Shown: positions 1 to 8,736 of the stretch, piece after piece | How positions within the stretch are numbered: the stretch's first letter is position 1 | Layout of the letters: the number at the start of each line of letters is the position of its first letter | Assembly: GCF_010667575.1 (NCBI RefSeq) | Contig: NZ_JAABNT010000001.1 | Coordinates: forward strand, 310,001-374,000 | Direction: 5' to 3' | DNA from: Sulfitobacter sediminilitoris | Lineage (GTDB): Bacteria > Pseudomonadota > Alphaproteobacteria > Rhodobacterales > Rhodobacteraceae | DNA: 64,000 nt | Translations under genes and position numbers: made by a program | Notes under the pieces: model-generated | What the model was told of the DNA's origin: nothing | The model's input: the letters and a program-made list of their open reading frames with translations, nothing else | Databases searched by the model: none

Positions 1-2
1 AT

Positions 3-116
3 CATGAGGATGGGCCCTTGGACAATGGCGTTGAAGACACCAGCGATATCGACGGAGTGAGCACGACACTCGGCAATCTTGCAGCCTCTCGAAAAGACGC
101 AAAAACAGATGCTTAG
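3..116 (+). CDS. possible 3' end of an unidentified gene
   Basis: One plus-strand frame is open from the left edge to a TAG at 114-116, giving about 37 residues. The peptide is polar and acidic (many D, G, T and A) and ends in a lysine- and alanine-rich tail. I do not recognise it. It would be the C-terminus of a gene lying mostly outside the window, convergent with bolA 9 nt later. The stretch is short enough to be open by chance. Confidence 0.3.
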   Translation, partial: HEDGPLDNGVEDTSDIDGVSTTLGNLAASRKDAKTDA

Positions 117-125
117 GACACACTC

Positions 126-383
126 CTAAACATCTAGATCAAGTGCCAACGCATGAATGCGCGCAATCAGGTCCGGCCCAAGTACCGAATGCACGGCCCT
201 GTGGCGCGCGACCCGACTTAGCCCCTTGAACGCCTCACTACGGATGCGCACATTGTAGTGGCTTTCACCACCCTCCTGATATCCACCGTGCCCACGGTGG
301 CTTTCACTGTCATCCACAACCAGCAATTCGCGTGGCGCAAAGGCCTCACGCAACCGATCTTCAATCTCTTGTGTCTTCGACAT
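126..383 (-). CDS. bolA: BolA family protein
   Basis: 85-residue protein, the normal size for the BolA family. BolA proteins pair with monothiol glutaredoxins to handle Fe-S clusters and affect cell shape and stress responses. The family signature is visible in the second half: a hydrophobic V-R-I strand, then F-K-G-L and R-H-R-A-V around residues 50-65. No glutaredoxin gene is adjacent here, although grxD often neighbours bolA in alphaproteobacteria. The ATG at 383 is divergent from the J-domain gene at 462, so about 78 bp hold both promoters. The family call is firm; the exact subtype (BolA or IbaG) is not determined. Confidence 0.85.
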   Translation of the reverse strand: MSKTQEIEDRLREAFAPRELLVVDDSESHRGHGGYQEGGESHYNVRIRSEAFKGLSRVARHRAVHSVLGPDLIARIHALALDLDV

Positions 384-461
384 ATTTTTTTACCCTCGCC
401 CCCTTCAATCTCGCTCCCCAGCGTCTAAACTCATGCGCCTGAGTCGGAAAGGTCTAACCCC

Positions 462-1088
462 ATGAGCAAACCTGATCCCTTCGGTTTCGACATGTCTGTG
501 TCGTCCTCGAAAAAGAAGAACCCCCGTGGCCGGAGGGGCATGTCAGGCGCGTCCGAAACCTCGACGCGCGTGTGCGATCATGACGGCTGCGATGAGCCCG
601 GCAAGTTCCGTGCGCCCAAAGCGCCCGATGTGCTGGACGACTACTTCTGGTTTTGCCAGCAGCATGTTCGCGAATATAACCTGAAGTGGAATTTCTTCGA
701 CGGCACGACCGAAGCTGAGCTGAACGCGCAGTTGTCCGAGGACAAGGTGTGGGAACGCAAGACCAAACCGCTTGGTGATCCGGAGCAGCGCGCTTGGGCG
801 CGTCTAGGCATTGAGGACCCGCATCAGGTTTTGGGCAAGAACGCGACCCAGAACCCGGGTCGCGGTGCGCAGGCTGGCAGGCGTTTGCCGCCGACCGAGC
901 GCCGCGCTGTCGATATACTTGAGGTCAAGGACAGCATGACCAAGCCCGAAATCCGCAAGGCCTATAAAGCACTGATCAAGGTGCTGCACCCCGACATGAA
1001 CGGTGGCGACCGGTCGCAGGAAGATCAGCTTCAGCAGGTCATGTGGGCGTGGGACCAATTGAAGGTCAGCCGGAATTTCAAGGATTAA
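462..1088 (+). CDS. J-domain (DnaJ-like) protein with N-terminal Cys/His cluster
   Basis: 208 residues. The last ~60 residues form a J domain with the diagnostic HPD at about 176-178, preceded by the helix II lysine-rich segment (K-A-Y-K-A-L-I-K), so it should stimulate an Hsp70 (DnaK) ATPase. There is no G/F linker or CxxCxGxG zinc repeat, so this is a class III J protein and not DnaJ itself. The N-terminal part carries Cys38, Cys43, Cys65 and His68, which could form a metal site (inference). Its client is unknown. It lies 36 bp upstream of the TPR protein in the same orientation, and cobS follows that gene. ATG at 462 is the only good start. Confidence 0.85.
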   Translation: MSKPDPFGFDMSVSSSKKKNPRGRRGMSGASETSTRVCDHDGCDEPGKFRAPKAPDVLDDYFWFCQQHVREYNLKWNFFDGTTEAELNAQLSEDKVWERKTKPLGDPEQRAWARLGIEDPHQVLGKNATQNPGRGAQAGRRLPPTERRAVDILEVKDSMTKPEIRKAYKALIKVLHPDMNGGDRSQEDQLQQVMWAWDQLKVSRNFKD

Positions 1089-1124
1089 AGGTTGGCCTCT
1101 GATGCCAGCGCAAAGGAGGCCAAC

Positions 1125-2783
1125 ATGGACTATCCCTATGATTTGGGGCGTTATTCCCGCAAGGTAGCCACGCGGAGCGCGGAAGCGCAGCTATGGTTCG
1201 ACCGTGGGCTGAACTGGATTTACGGCTTCAATCACAAGGAAGCGATTGCATGCTTTGAAAAAGCCATCGCGGCTGATCCCACTTGCGCCATGGCGCATTG
1301 GGGCCATGCCTATGCGGCAGGGCCAAACTACAACATGCCGTGGGTCCTCTACGATTCCAAAGGCCGCGCGGAAGCCTTGGCCGAAGCATACGACGCCGCA
1401 CAGGCCGCTTTGTCCCTGACCGGCACTGTGTCTCCGGTTGAGGCGGCTCTGATCTCGGCGCTCGAGGCACGCTACCCTCAACGCGAGCCGATTGAGGATA
1501 TGGCCCCATGGGACCATGCCTTTGCAGATGCCATGCGGGACGTCCATTCAGCCCATCCCGATGATCCGGAGGTGGCCACGACTTTTGTTGACGCCCTGAT
1601 GAACCTCACCCCTTGGAACATGTGGAACCTGCAAACCGGCGATATCGCCGCAGGTGCCTTTACCCAGGAGGCGCAAAACGTTCTGGAGCGCCAGATGACA
1701 CTGCCCGGTGGTATGGCGCATCCCGGCATCCTCCACCTTTACGTGCACCTTATGGAAATGTCCTCGCATCCAGAAAGGGCACTTAAGGCAGGCGATGTTC
1801 TGCGCACGCTGGTGCCGGACGCAGGCCATCTGGTGCACATGCCAACCCACATCGACGTGCTTTGCGGGCACTATGAAAACGTGGTGCGCTGGAACGAACA
1901 GGCGATAGAGGCGGATTTGAAATATTACGAGGCCGAAGGGGCCTTCAACATCTACACCGGCTACCGCCAGCACGATTATCATTTTGTGATCTATGGCGCT
2001 CTTTTCCTTGGGCAGTTTGAGCCGGCAATGCGGGCGGTGCGCGGTATCGATGAAACGACGCCAGAGGCACTCTTGCAGATGCAGTCACCCCCCATGGCGG
2101 ATTTCTTTGAGAGCTATCTCAGCATGGAGCCGCATGTCTTGATCCGGTTCGGCATGTGGGAAGACATTCTGAAGCTGGAACTGCCCGACGACATCGAAAC
2201 CCGCTGCACGAAAGTTGCGATGATTGAGTATGCCAAGGCGCTGGCGCTGTCCGCCCTCGGACGCGTGCCCGAAGCCGAAGAGCAGCACGCTGTCTTTATG
2301 GCGGCCAAGGCCCGCGTCCCGGAAAGCCGCCTGCTGCACAACGTGCGTGTCGTGGACCTGCTTGAGATCGCAACGGCAATGCTGGACGGCGAATTGGCGT
2401 ATCGCAAGGGCGCGTACGAGACTGCTTTCCAAAGGTTGCGCGATGCTGTCGCTCTTGATGATGCCCTGCCCTATGACGAACCATGGGGGTGGATGCAGCC
2501 CACGCGCCACGCATTGGGCGCACTGCTGTTCGAACAGGGTCATTTCGCCGATGCAGAGACCGTCTTTCGCGAAGACCTTGGGCTTGCCCCAGGTCTGCCG
2601 CGCGCCTGTCAGCACCCGGACAATGTCTGGGCCCTGCGCGGGCTCTACGATTGCCTGATCGCGCAGGACAAGACCGGCGATGCGGCTCATATCAAGCTGC
2701 GTCTTGATCTGGCCGAAGCCCGCGCCGACCGCCCCATCAACGCCGCCTGTGGCTGTGCGCAGGTTGCCATGGCAACCGGCTGA
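1125..2783 (+). CDS. tetratricopeptide-repeat protein
   Basis: 552 residues from the ATG at 1125. A TTG at 1092 is in frame, but AAAGGAGG sits directly before the ATG at 1125, which decides the start. The N-terminal segment has a TPR-like helix pair (A-C-F-E-K-A-I-A-A-D-P around residue 55) and the C-terminal third has further TPR-like pairs (A-D-A-E-T-V-F-R-E-D-L). There is no signal peptide or membrane segment, so it is probably cytoplasmic. TPRs are protein-binding scaffolds; no enzyme motif was recognised. It sits between the J-domain gene and cobS on the same strand, which hints at a chaperone or assembly role, but that is inference from order only. Confidence 0.8.
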   Translation: MDYPYDLGRYSRKVATRSAEAQLWFDRGLNWIYGFNHKEAIACFEKAIAADPTCAMAHWGHAYAAGPNYNMPWVLYDSKGRAEALAEAYDAAQAALSLTGTVSPVEAALISALEARYPQREPIEDMAPWDHAFADAMRDVHSAHPDDPEVATTFVDALMNLTPWNMWNLQTGDIAAGAFTQEAQNVLERQMTLPGGMAHPGILHLYVHLMEMSSHPERALKAGDVLRTLVPDAGHLVHMPTHIDVLCGHYENVVRWNEQAIEADLKYYEAEGAFNIYTGYRQHDYHFVIYGALFLGQFEPAMRAVRGIDETTPEALLQMQSPPMADFFESYLSMEPHVLIRFGMWEDILKLELPDDIETRCTKVAMIEYAKALALSALGRVPEAEEQHAVFMAAKARVPESRLLHNVRVVDLLEIATAMLDGELAYRKGAYETAFQRLRDAVALDDALPYDEPWGWMQPTRHALGALLFEQGHFADAETVFREDLGLAPGLPRACQHPDNVWALRGLYDCLIAQDKTGDAAHIKLRLDLAEARADRPINAACGCAQVAMATG

Positions 2784-2905
2784 TCCATATATCTGGCGGT
2801 AAAGAGCGATAAACCGATAGGCCAGCCCTTGCAGGTGCGGCTGATATGTTGCACCACGGGGCGGATTTTAGTCTCCCCCCGGAGCATGGATGAAAGGACG
2901 ACCCG

Positions 2906-3892
2906 ATGGCCGACGGCGCACTGGATATCAACACCAAACCGACTGAAGAAATCAGCGTGCGTGAGGTGTTTGGCATTGATACGGACATGGTCGTCAAAGG
3001 CTTTGCCGAGCGCACGGACCGGGTGCCAGACCTCGACAGTACCTACAAGTTCGATCCCGACACCACGTTGGCGATTCTTGCAGGCTTTAGCCACAACCGC
3101 CGGGTGATGATCCAGGGCTATCACGGCACGGGCAAATCGACGCACATCGAACAGGTCGCCAGCTTGCTGAACTGGCCCTGCGTGCGCGTGAACCTCGACA
3201 GCCACATCAGCCGGATCGACCTTATCGGTAAGGACGCGATCAAGCTGCGTGATGGCAAGCAGATCACTCAGTTTCAGGAAGGCATCCTGCCTTGGGCGCT
3301 GCGCAACCCGACCGCTATCGTGTTTGATGAATACGACGCGGGCCGCGCGGACGTGATGTTCGTGATCCAGCGTGTGCTCGAAGTGGACGGCAAGCTGACG
3401 CTGCTGGACCAGAACGAAGTGATCACACCACACCCCTATTTCCGCATCTTCGCGACTGCCAACACCGTCGGTCTGGGTGACACCACCGGCCTTTACCACG
3501 GTACCCAGCAGATCAACCAAGGCCAGATGGACCGTTGGTCACTGGTGGCAACGCTGAACTATCTGAGCATCGACGCCGAAACCGCGATCGTTCTGTCCAA
3601 GAACCCGCATTACAACACCGAGAAAGGCCGCAAGACGGTCAAACAGATGGTGACCGTGGCGGACCTGACCCGCACAGCCTTTATGAACGGGGAACTTTCC
3701 ACCGTGATGTCCCCCCGGACTGTCATCGCATGGGCGCAGAACGCCGAGATCTTCCGCAACATCGGCTACGCCTTCCGCCTGAGTTTCCTCAACAAATGCG
3801 ATGAACTTGAGCGCCAGACCGTGGCTGAGTTCTACCAGCGCCTGTTCGACGAGGAACTTCCTGAAAGTGCCGCAAGCGTCAGCTTGGGGTGA
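2906..3892 (+). CDS. cobS: cobaltochelatase subunit CobS
   Basis: 328-residue AAA+ ATPase, the length of CobS. CobS and CobT form the chaperone-like complex that works with CobN to insert cobalt into hydrogenobyrinic acid a,c-diamide in the aerobic cobalamin pathway. The Walker A motif (G-Y-H-G-T-G-K-S-T, residues 71-79) and Walker B (I-V-F-D-E-Y-D, near 135) are intact. The conserved N-terminal CobS region precedes them. ATG 2906 has an AAAGGA ribosome site. cobT follows after one intervening gene. CobN is not in the window. Confidence 0.95.
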   Translation: MADGALDINTKPTEEISVREVFGIDTDMVVKGFAERTDRVPDLDSTYKFDPDTTLAILAGFSHNRRVMIQGYHGTGKSTHIEQVASLLNWPCVRVNLDSHISRIDLIGKDAIKLRDGKQITQFQEGILPWALRNPTAIVFDEYDAGRADVMFVIQRVLEVDGKLTLLDQNEVITPHPYFRIFATANTVGLGDTTGLYHGTQQINQGQMDRWSLVATLNYLSIDAETAIVLSKNPHYNTEKGRKTVKQMVTVADLTRTAFMNGELSTVMSPRTVIAWAQNAEIFRNIGYAFRLSFLNKCDELERQTVAEFYQRLFDEELPESAASVSLG

Positions 3893-3902
3893 GGCATCTG
3901 TC

Positions 3903-4610
3903 ATGCATATCGGCTTGATCGGAGGCATAGGCGTCGCTGCGACCGTCGCGTATTACCAGCGGCTCACCCGGGCAGTCGCCGATTTGGGCAAGCCGCTTGA
4001 ACTGACGATCTCTCACGGCGACGTGCATACGTTGATCCGCAATAACCTTGCCGACGACCGGCAGGCACAGGCCAATATCTATGCCAAGGCAATTGATCAG
4101 CTTGCCGGAGCCGGAGCCGATTGCGTGGCAATCACCTCTTTGGGGGGGCATTTCTGTTTCGAGGAGACCAAGGCAATCTCATCCCTGCCGCTCATTTCTG
4201 CAATGACCCCGCTGGACGCCTATTTTCAGGCACAGGGGTTTTCGACAGTAGGACTTCTGGGCACCCGTGTCGTGATGCGCACCGGCCTTTACGGACAGCT
4301 CAAACAGACAAAAGCTGTCGCTTTGGAAGATGAAATTGACACTCTGGGCCAGGCCTATCTGGACATGGCGGTTTCAGGTGTCTGCACCGAAGCGCAGCGG
4401 GTGATGTTCCCGGACGCGGGCCAACGCCTGATCCGGGACCGAGGTGCCGATGCCGTTGTGCTGGCGGGCACGGACCTGAACCTTGCCTTTGACGGGCAAG
4501 ACACTGATTATCCGGTAGTGGACGCGCTTGACGTTCATGTGGATGTCCTCGCCCGACTGGCAGCGGGGCAAATTGACCTGAAGACCGCGATGGGGGACAC
4601 CAATGTCTAA
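3903..4610 (+). CDS. aspartate/glutamate racemase homologue lacking both catalytic cysteines
   Basis: 235 residues from the ATG at 3903. The N-terminus ([10 protein letters not shown]) is typical of the Asp/Glu racemase superfamily. Active members use two cysteines, in CNTxH and GCTE motifs. Here the corresponding positions read I-T-S-L-G-G-H (residues 77-83) and L-A-G-T-D-L (187-192). Both cysteines are replaced, the second by Gly189. A two-base acid/base racemase mechanism is therefore unlikely, and the protein may be a different lyase-like enzyme or a binding protein. It lies 10 bp after cobS and overlaps cobT by 8 nt, so the three genes probably form one operon. A cobalamin role is suggested only by position. 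Confidence 0.75.
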   Translation: MHIGLIGGIGVAATVAYYQRLTRAVADLGKPLELTISHGDVHTLIRNNLADDRQAQANIYAKAIDQLAGAGADCVAITSLGGHFCFEETKAISSLPLISAMTPLDAYFQAQGFSTVGLLGTRVVMRTGLYGQLKQTKAVALEDEIDTLGQAYLDMAVSGVCTEAQRVMFPDAGQRLIRDRGADAVVLAGTDLNLAFDGQDTDYPVVDALDVHVDVLARLAAGQIDLKTAMGDTNV

Positions 4611-6480
4611 ACCTTCCGACAATCCCGCAGACGCCTTCAAGAAAGCGCTGGCAGAAGCCTCCAAGGTCATGGCGAATGACCCGGAGCTGAACGTCACCTA
4701 TTCCGTCGATCCGTCGGGCCTGTCCGGTGAAACCATGCGCCTGCCGCAGGTCAGCCGCCGCATGACCCGCGAGGAAGTCCTGCTGGCACGCGGCACCGCT
4801 GATGCGCTGGCGCTGAACCGCCGCTATCACAATGGCCAGACCCATGCGCGTTATGCCCCGCAGGGCGAAATGGCCCGCGACCTGTATGAGGCGATGGAAA
4901 CCGCCCGGTGCGAGGCGATGGGCGCGCGCGACATGCCGGGAACTGCGGGCAACATCGACGTCAAGATCAAGCATGAAGCCCTGCGCAAGGGCTACGATCA
5001 GGCAAAACAAGCCAGTGACGTGCCCCTCGCCACGGCTGCAGGCTATCTGGTCCGCCACCTCGCCACGGGCCGTGATCTGCCTGCCGGGGCAGAGAACGCC
5101 ATGGAATTGTGGCGCGGCTTTATCGAAGATCAAGCTGGCGGCACGCTTGAAAACGTTAACGATATTCTCGACGACCAGTCGGCATTCGCCAAATTTGCGC
5201 GCCAGATGATCACCGATCTTGGCTATGGCGACCAGCTGGGCGACGACCCTGACGCACTGGACGAAGATCAGGAAGACGAAGCCGAAGAGGGCACTGAAGA
5301 AGATCAGGATCCGGACAGCACAGGTCAGGACGATCAGGAAGAGGACGACGCCGAAGGCAGCGCCGAACAGTCACAGGAAGATCAGCAGGACGCCGCCGAG
5401 GCCCAGGTCTCCATGGACGATATGGCCGATCAGGAATTGGGTGAAGAGGCCGAGATGCCAGAGGGCGATGCCCCGATGGAGCCGCCTGCCCCGCAGCCGG
5501 TTTCAGACGCCGACCCCAATTATCTGGTCTACCTCGACACCCATGACGAGGTGATCGGCGCTGAGGAACTGGCCGAACCAGTCGAATTGGAACGCCTTCG
5601 CGCGTACCTTGATCAGCAGCTGGAGCCGTTGAAAGGGGCGGTAAGCCGTCTGGCAAACAAACTACAGCGGCGCTTGCAAGCGCAACAAAACCGGTCTTGG
5701 GAGTTCGACCTCGAAGAGGGCATTCTTGACGCTGGTCGCTTGGCACGGGTTGTTGCAAATCCCACGACGCCGCTCAGCTTCAAGGTCGAAAAAGACACGG
5801 AATTCCGCGACACCGTTGTCACGCTGCTGCTGGACAATTCCGGCTCCATGCGCGGCCGCCCGATTTCCATTGCGGCGATCTGCGCGGACGTTTTGGCGCG
5901 GACCTTGGAACGCTGCAACGTGAAAGTGGAAATCCTTGGGTTCACCACACGCGCCTGGAAGGGGGGCCAAGCCCGCGAGGCATGGCTGAACGAGGGCCGC
6001 CCGGTGCAGCCCGGTCGCCTGAACGATTTGCGCCACATCATCTATAAATCCGCCGATGCACCTTGGCGGCGCACACGCGACAACCTCGGCCTGATGATGA
6101 AGGAAGGTCTGCTGAAGGAAAACATCGACGGGGAGGCGCTGGAATGGGCGCACCGTCGGATGATGGCACGCCATGAAGCGCGCAAGATCCTGATGGTCAT
6201 TTCAGATGGCGCGCCGGTGGACGATTCAACCCTGTCCGTGAACCCCGCAAACTATCTGGAAAAGCACCTGCGTGACGTGATCGCCATGGTGGAAAAGCGC
6301 CGGGCGGTCGAACTTCTGGCGATTGGTATCGGCCATGATGTGACTCGCTATTATGATCGCGCGGTCACCATCACCGATGTGGATCAACTTGCCGGCGCGA
6401 TGACCGAACAGCTTGCCGCGCTCTTTGACAGTGACCCACGCGCCCGTGCTCGCGTCATGGGAATCCGCAAGGCCAGCTAA
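4603..6480 (+). CDS. cobT: cobaltochelatase subunit CobT
   Basis: 625 residues, full length for CobT. The N-terminal CobT domain is followed by a very acidic linker (about residues 205-300, rich in D, E and Q) and a C-terminal von Willebrand A domain. The MIDAS motif D-N-S-G-S is near residue 410. CobT pairs with the CobS ring to couple ATP hydrolysis to cobalt insertion by CobN. The ATG at 4603 lies inside the preceding gene (8-nt overlap, shifted frame), so translation is probably coupled. The acidic linker is a normal feature of the family. Confidence 0.95.
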   Translation: MSKPSDNPADAFKKALAEASKVMANDPELNVTYSVDPSGLSGETMRLPQVSRRMTREEVLLARGTADALALNRRYHNGQTHARYAPQGEMARDLYEAMETARCEAMGARDMPGTAGNIDVKIKHEALRKGYDQAKQASDVPLATAAGYLVRHLATGRDLPAGAENAMELWRGFIEDQAGGTLENVNDILDDQSAFAKFARQMITDLGYGDQLGDDPDALDEDQEDEAEEGTEEDQDPDSTGQDDQEEDDAEGSAEQSQEDQQDAAEAQVSMDDMADQELGEEAEMPEGDAPMEPPAPQPVSDADPNYLVYLDTHDEVIGAEELAEPVELERLRAYLDQQLEPLKGAVSRLANKLQRRLQAQQNRSWEFDLEEGILDAGRLARVVANPTTPLSFKVEKDTEFRDTVVTLLLDNSGSMRGRPISIAAICADVLARTLERCNVKVEILGFTTRAWKGGQAREAWLNEGRPVQPGRLNDLRHIIYKSADAPWRRTRDNLGLMMKEGLLKENIDGEALEWAHRRMMARHEARKILMVISDGAPVDDSTLSVNPANYLEKHLRDVIAMVEKRRAVELLAIGIGHDVTRYYDRAVTITDVDQLAGAMTEQLAALFDSDPRARARVMGIRKAS

Positions 6481-6519
6481 GACCCCTTACCGTCCGCATC
6501 AGCCTGCAAGGAGGCGCGC

Positions 6520-8310
6520 ATGTTCCAAAGCTTCGAGGTCACCGCGCGGCCTGAACAAGGGCCACCCCGCCTCGCCGCCCTGCGCAAAGAGCTGACCGCC
6601 GAAGAGCTCGATGGCTTTCTGGTGCCACGCGCCGACGCCCATCAGGGCGAATACGTGGCGCCGCATGATGACCGCCTGGCATGGCTGACTGGCTTTACCG
6701 GATCCGCTGGCTTCTGCGCCGCTTTGCACAACATCGCGGGCGTGTTTGTCGACGGTCGATACCGCACCCAGGTCAAGGCACAGGTCGCGTCTGTTTTCAC
6801 ACCAGTGCCATGGCCTGAAATGACCCTCGGCGCATGGCTGAAGGACCAGTTGCCAGACGGCGGCACTGTCGGGTTCGATCCATGGCTGCACACGCCAGGC
6901 CAGATCAGCCAGGTGGAAGAAGCGCTTTCCGGCAGCAAGATCACGCTCAAGCCCTGTGACAATCTTGTCGACCGGATCTGGACGGATCAACCAGCGCCAC
7001 CCATGAACCCGGCCAAGATACATCCCATTGAGTTTGCAGGCGAAAGCCATGCCGCGAAACGCGGAAGGCTTGCGCAGGGCCTTACCGACAATGGCCATAA
7101 GGCCGCAGCTATCACCCTGCCCGACAGCCACAATTGGCTTTTGAACATCCGAGGCTCCGATATTCCGCGCAACCCGGTCGCACACGGGTTTGCGGTGCTG
7201 CATGATACCGGCGCAGTTGACCTTTTCATGGCGCCCTCCAAGCTGACAGGCATGGATGAACACCTGGGCGACGCGGTGACCATCCACACTCCGGAAGGAT
7301 TTCTCAGCTTTCTTGAAGCCCTGGAAGGGCCTGTCCTGATCGACAAACAATCCGTTCCTGTCATCGTCGCACAATCGCTGGGTGACCGTGCCAAATGGGG
7401 CGACGATCCCTGCGCTATACCGAAGGCCTGCAAGAACGAAGCCGAGATCGCAGGTTCCGCGCAGGCGCATTTGCGCGACGGTGCGGCGCTTTGTGAACTC
7501 CTGGCCTGGCTTGACGCCCAGGCCCCCGGTACAATCAGCGAGACACAGGTCGTCAGCCAGCTTGAGGCGGCCCGGCGCAAGGACAACGCGCTGCAGGACA
7601 TCAGTTTTGAAACCATTGCAGGCACCGGTCCAAATGGGGCGATCATGCATTACCGCGTGACCGAGGACACTGACAGCACGCTGAAGGATGGCCATCTTCT
7701 GGTCCTTGATTCCGGTGGGCAATACCTTGACGGAACGACAGACATCACCCGAACGGTGGCCATAGGAACCCCACCTGCCGAGGCCCGCGCCGCCTTTACC
7801 CGCGTCTTGGCGGGCATGATCGCGATGAGCCGCCTGCGCTGGCCCGAAGGCATCGCTGGCTGCCATATAGAGGCAATCGGACGCATGCCCCTCTGGCTTG
7901 CCGGTCAGGACTTTGATCACGGGCTGGGTCACGGCGTGGGGGCCTATCTGAGCGTTCATGAAGGCCCGCAGCGGCTAAGCAGGATCAGCAATGTGGCGTT
8001 GAAGCCCGGCATGATCCTTTCAAACGAACCCGGCTACTACCGCGAAGGGGCATTCGGCATCCGCATTGAGAACCTGCTGGTGGTGCGCCCTGCTCCGGCT
8101 CTGCCGGGCGGTGACAATCACCGCAAGATGCTGAATTGGGAAACGCTCAGTTTTGCGCCCATCGACAAGCGCCTTATTGATCCCGCGCTGCTGGACCGTG
8201 ACGCCCTGAACTGGCTCAACGCCTACCACGCTGAGGTTGCGGAAAAGATCGGCCCACGGGTATCGCCTGCCACAAAACTATGGTTGGATGCCGCAACAGC
8301 GCCGCTCTAG
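6520..8310 (+). CDS. aminopeptidase P family (Xaa-Pro aminopeptidase)
   Basis: 596 residues, the long form of aminopeptidase P with two N-terminal creatinase-like domains and a C-terminal pita-bread metallopeptidase domain. Expected dinuclear metal ligands are visible: Asp in V-L-D-S-G and D-I-T-R-T, His in H-G-L-G-H-G-V-G, Glu in N-E-P-G-Y-Y, and Glu in R-I-E-N. It removes N-terminal residues preceding proline; no signal peptide, so cytosolic. ATG 6520 follows a strong AAGGAGG 7 nt upstream. It starts 39 bp after cobT on the same strand and may be read through from it. Confidence 0.92.
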   Translation: MFQSFEVTARPEQGPPRLAALRKELTAEELDGFLVPRADAHQGEYVAPHDDRLAWLTGFTGSAGFCAALHNIAGVFVDGRYRTQVKAQVASVFTPVPWPEMTLGAWLKDQLPDGGTVGFDPWLHTPGQISQVEEALSGSKITLKPCDNLVDRIWTDQPAPPMNPAKIHPIEFAGESHAAKRGRLAQGLTDNGHKAAAITLPDSHNWLLNIRGSDIPRNPVAHGFAVLHDTGAVDLFMAPSKLTGMDEHLGDAVTIHTPEGFLSFLEALEGPVLIDKQSVPVIVAQSLGDRAKWGDDPCAIPKACKNEAEIAGSAQAHLRDGAALCELLAWLDAQAPGTISETQVVSQLEAARRKDNALQDISFETIAGTGPNGAIMHYRVTEDTDSTLKDGHLLVLDSGGQYLDGTTDITRTVAIGTPPAEARAAFTRVLAGMIAMSRLRWPEGIAGCHIEAIGRMPLWLAGQDFDHGLGHGVGAYLSVHEGPQRLSRISNVALKPGMILSNEPGYYREGAFGIRIENLLVVRPAPALPGGDNHRKMLNWETLSFAPIDKRLIDPALLDRDALNWLNAYHAEVAEKIGPRVSPATKLWLDAATAPL

Positions 8311-8341
8311 GCGCTACATAATAAATTGAGGGGGATAACAC

Positions 8342-8686
8342 ATGGCCAGTCACATCAAGATTACCAAGGCACCCGGCACCTGGAGCGTGCGCGCAGGCGG
8401 CGCTGTCTTGGCAGAAAGCAGCGATGCGCTTGAGCTGAGCGAAGGGGATTATGATCCGGTGATCTACTTCCCGCGCGAAGACATCGCCATGGCCTTTCTG
8501 GACAAAACCGACGCGACCAGCCGCTGCCCGCATAAGGGTGACGCCAGTTATTATTCAGTCGTCACAAAAAGCCGCACACTTGAGAATGCCGCATGGTCTT
8601 ATGAAGATCCGAAGGACGCCGTGGCACAGATTAAGGACCACCTTGCGTTCTATAAGATGGAAGAGATCACCGTAGAACAGATTTAA
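8342..8686 (+). CDS. DUF427 domain-containing protein
   Basis: 114 residues covering one DUF427 domain. Typical features are an A-E-S-S-D-A-L-E-L segment, Y-F-P-R-E-D near residue 40 and C-P-H-K-G near 62. The biochemical role of the family is not established. It starts 31 bp after the aminopeptidase gene and is followed by a short hairpin (AGCGCC and GGCGCT arms, 8686-8702) without a T-tract. It converges on the RTX gene. Confidence 0.88.
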   Translation: MASHIKITKAPGTWSVRAGGAVLAESSDALELSEGDYDPVIYFPREDIAMAFLDKTDATSRCPHKGDASYYSVVTKSRTLENAAWSYEDPKDAVAQIKDHLAFYKMEEITVEQI

Positions 8687-8736
8687 GCGCCGCAAGGGCG
8701 CTCAAACCGCCTTACACGCCGGTCCCCCCGCTGGAA

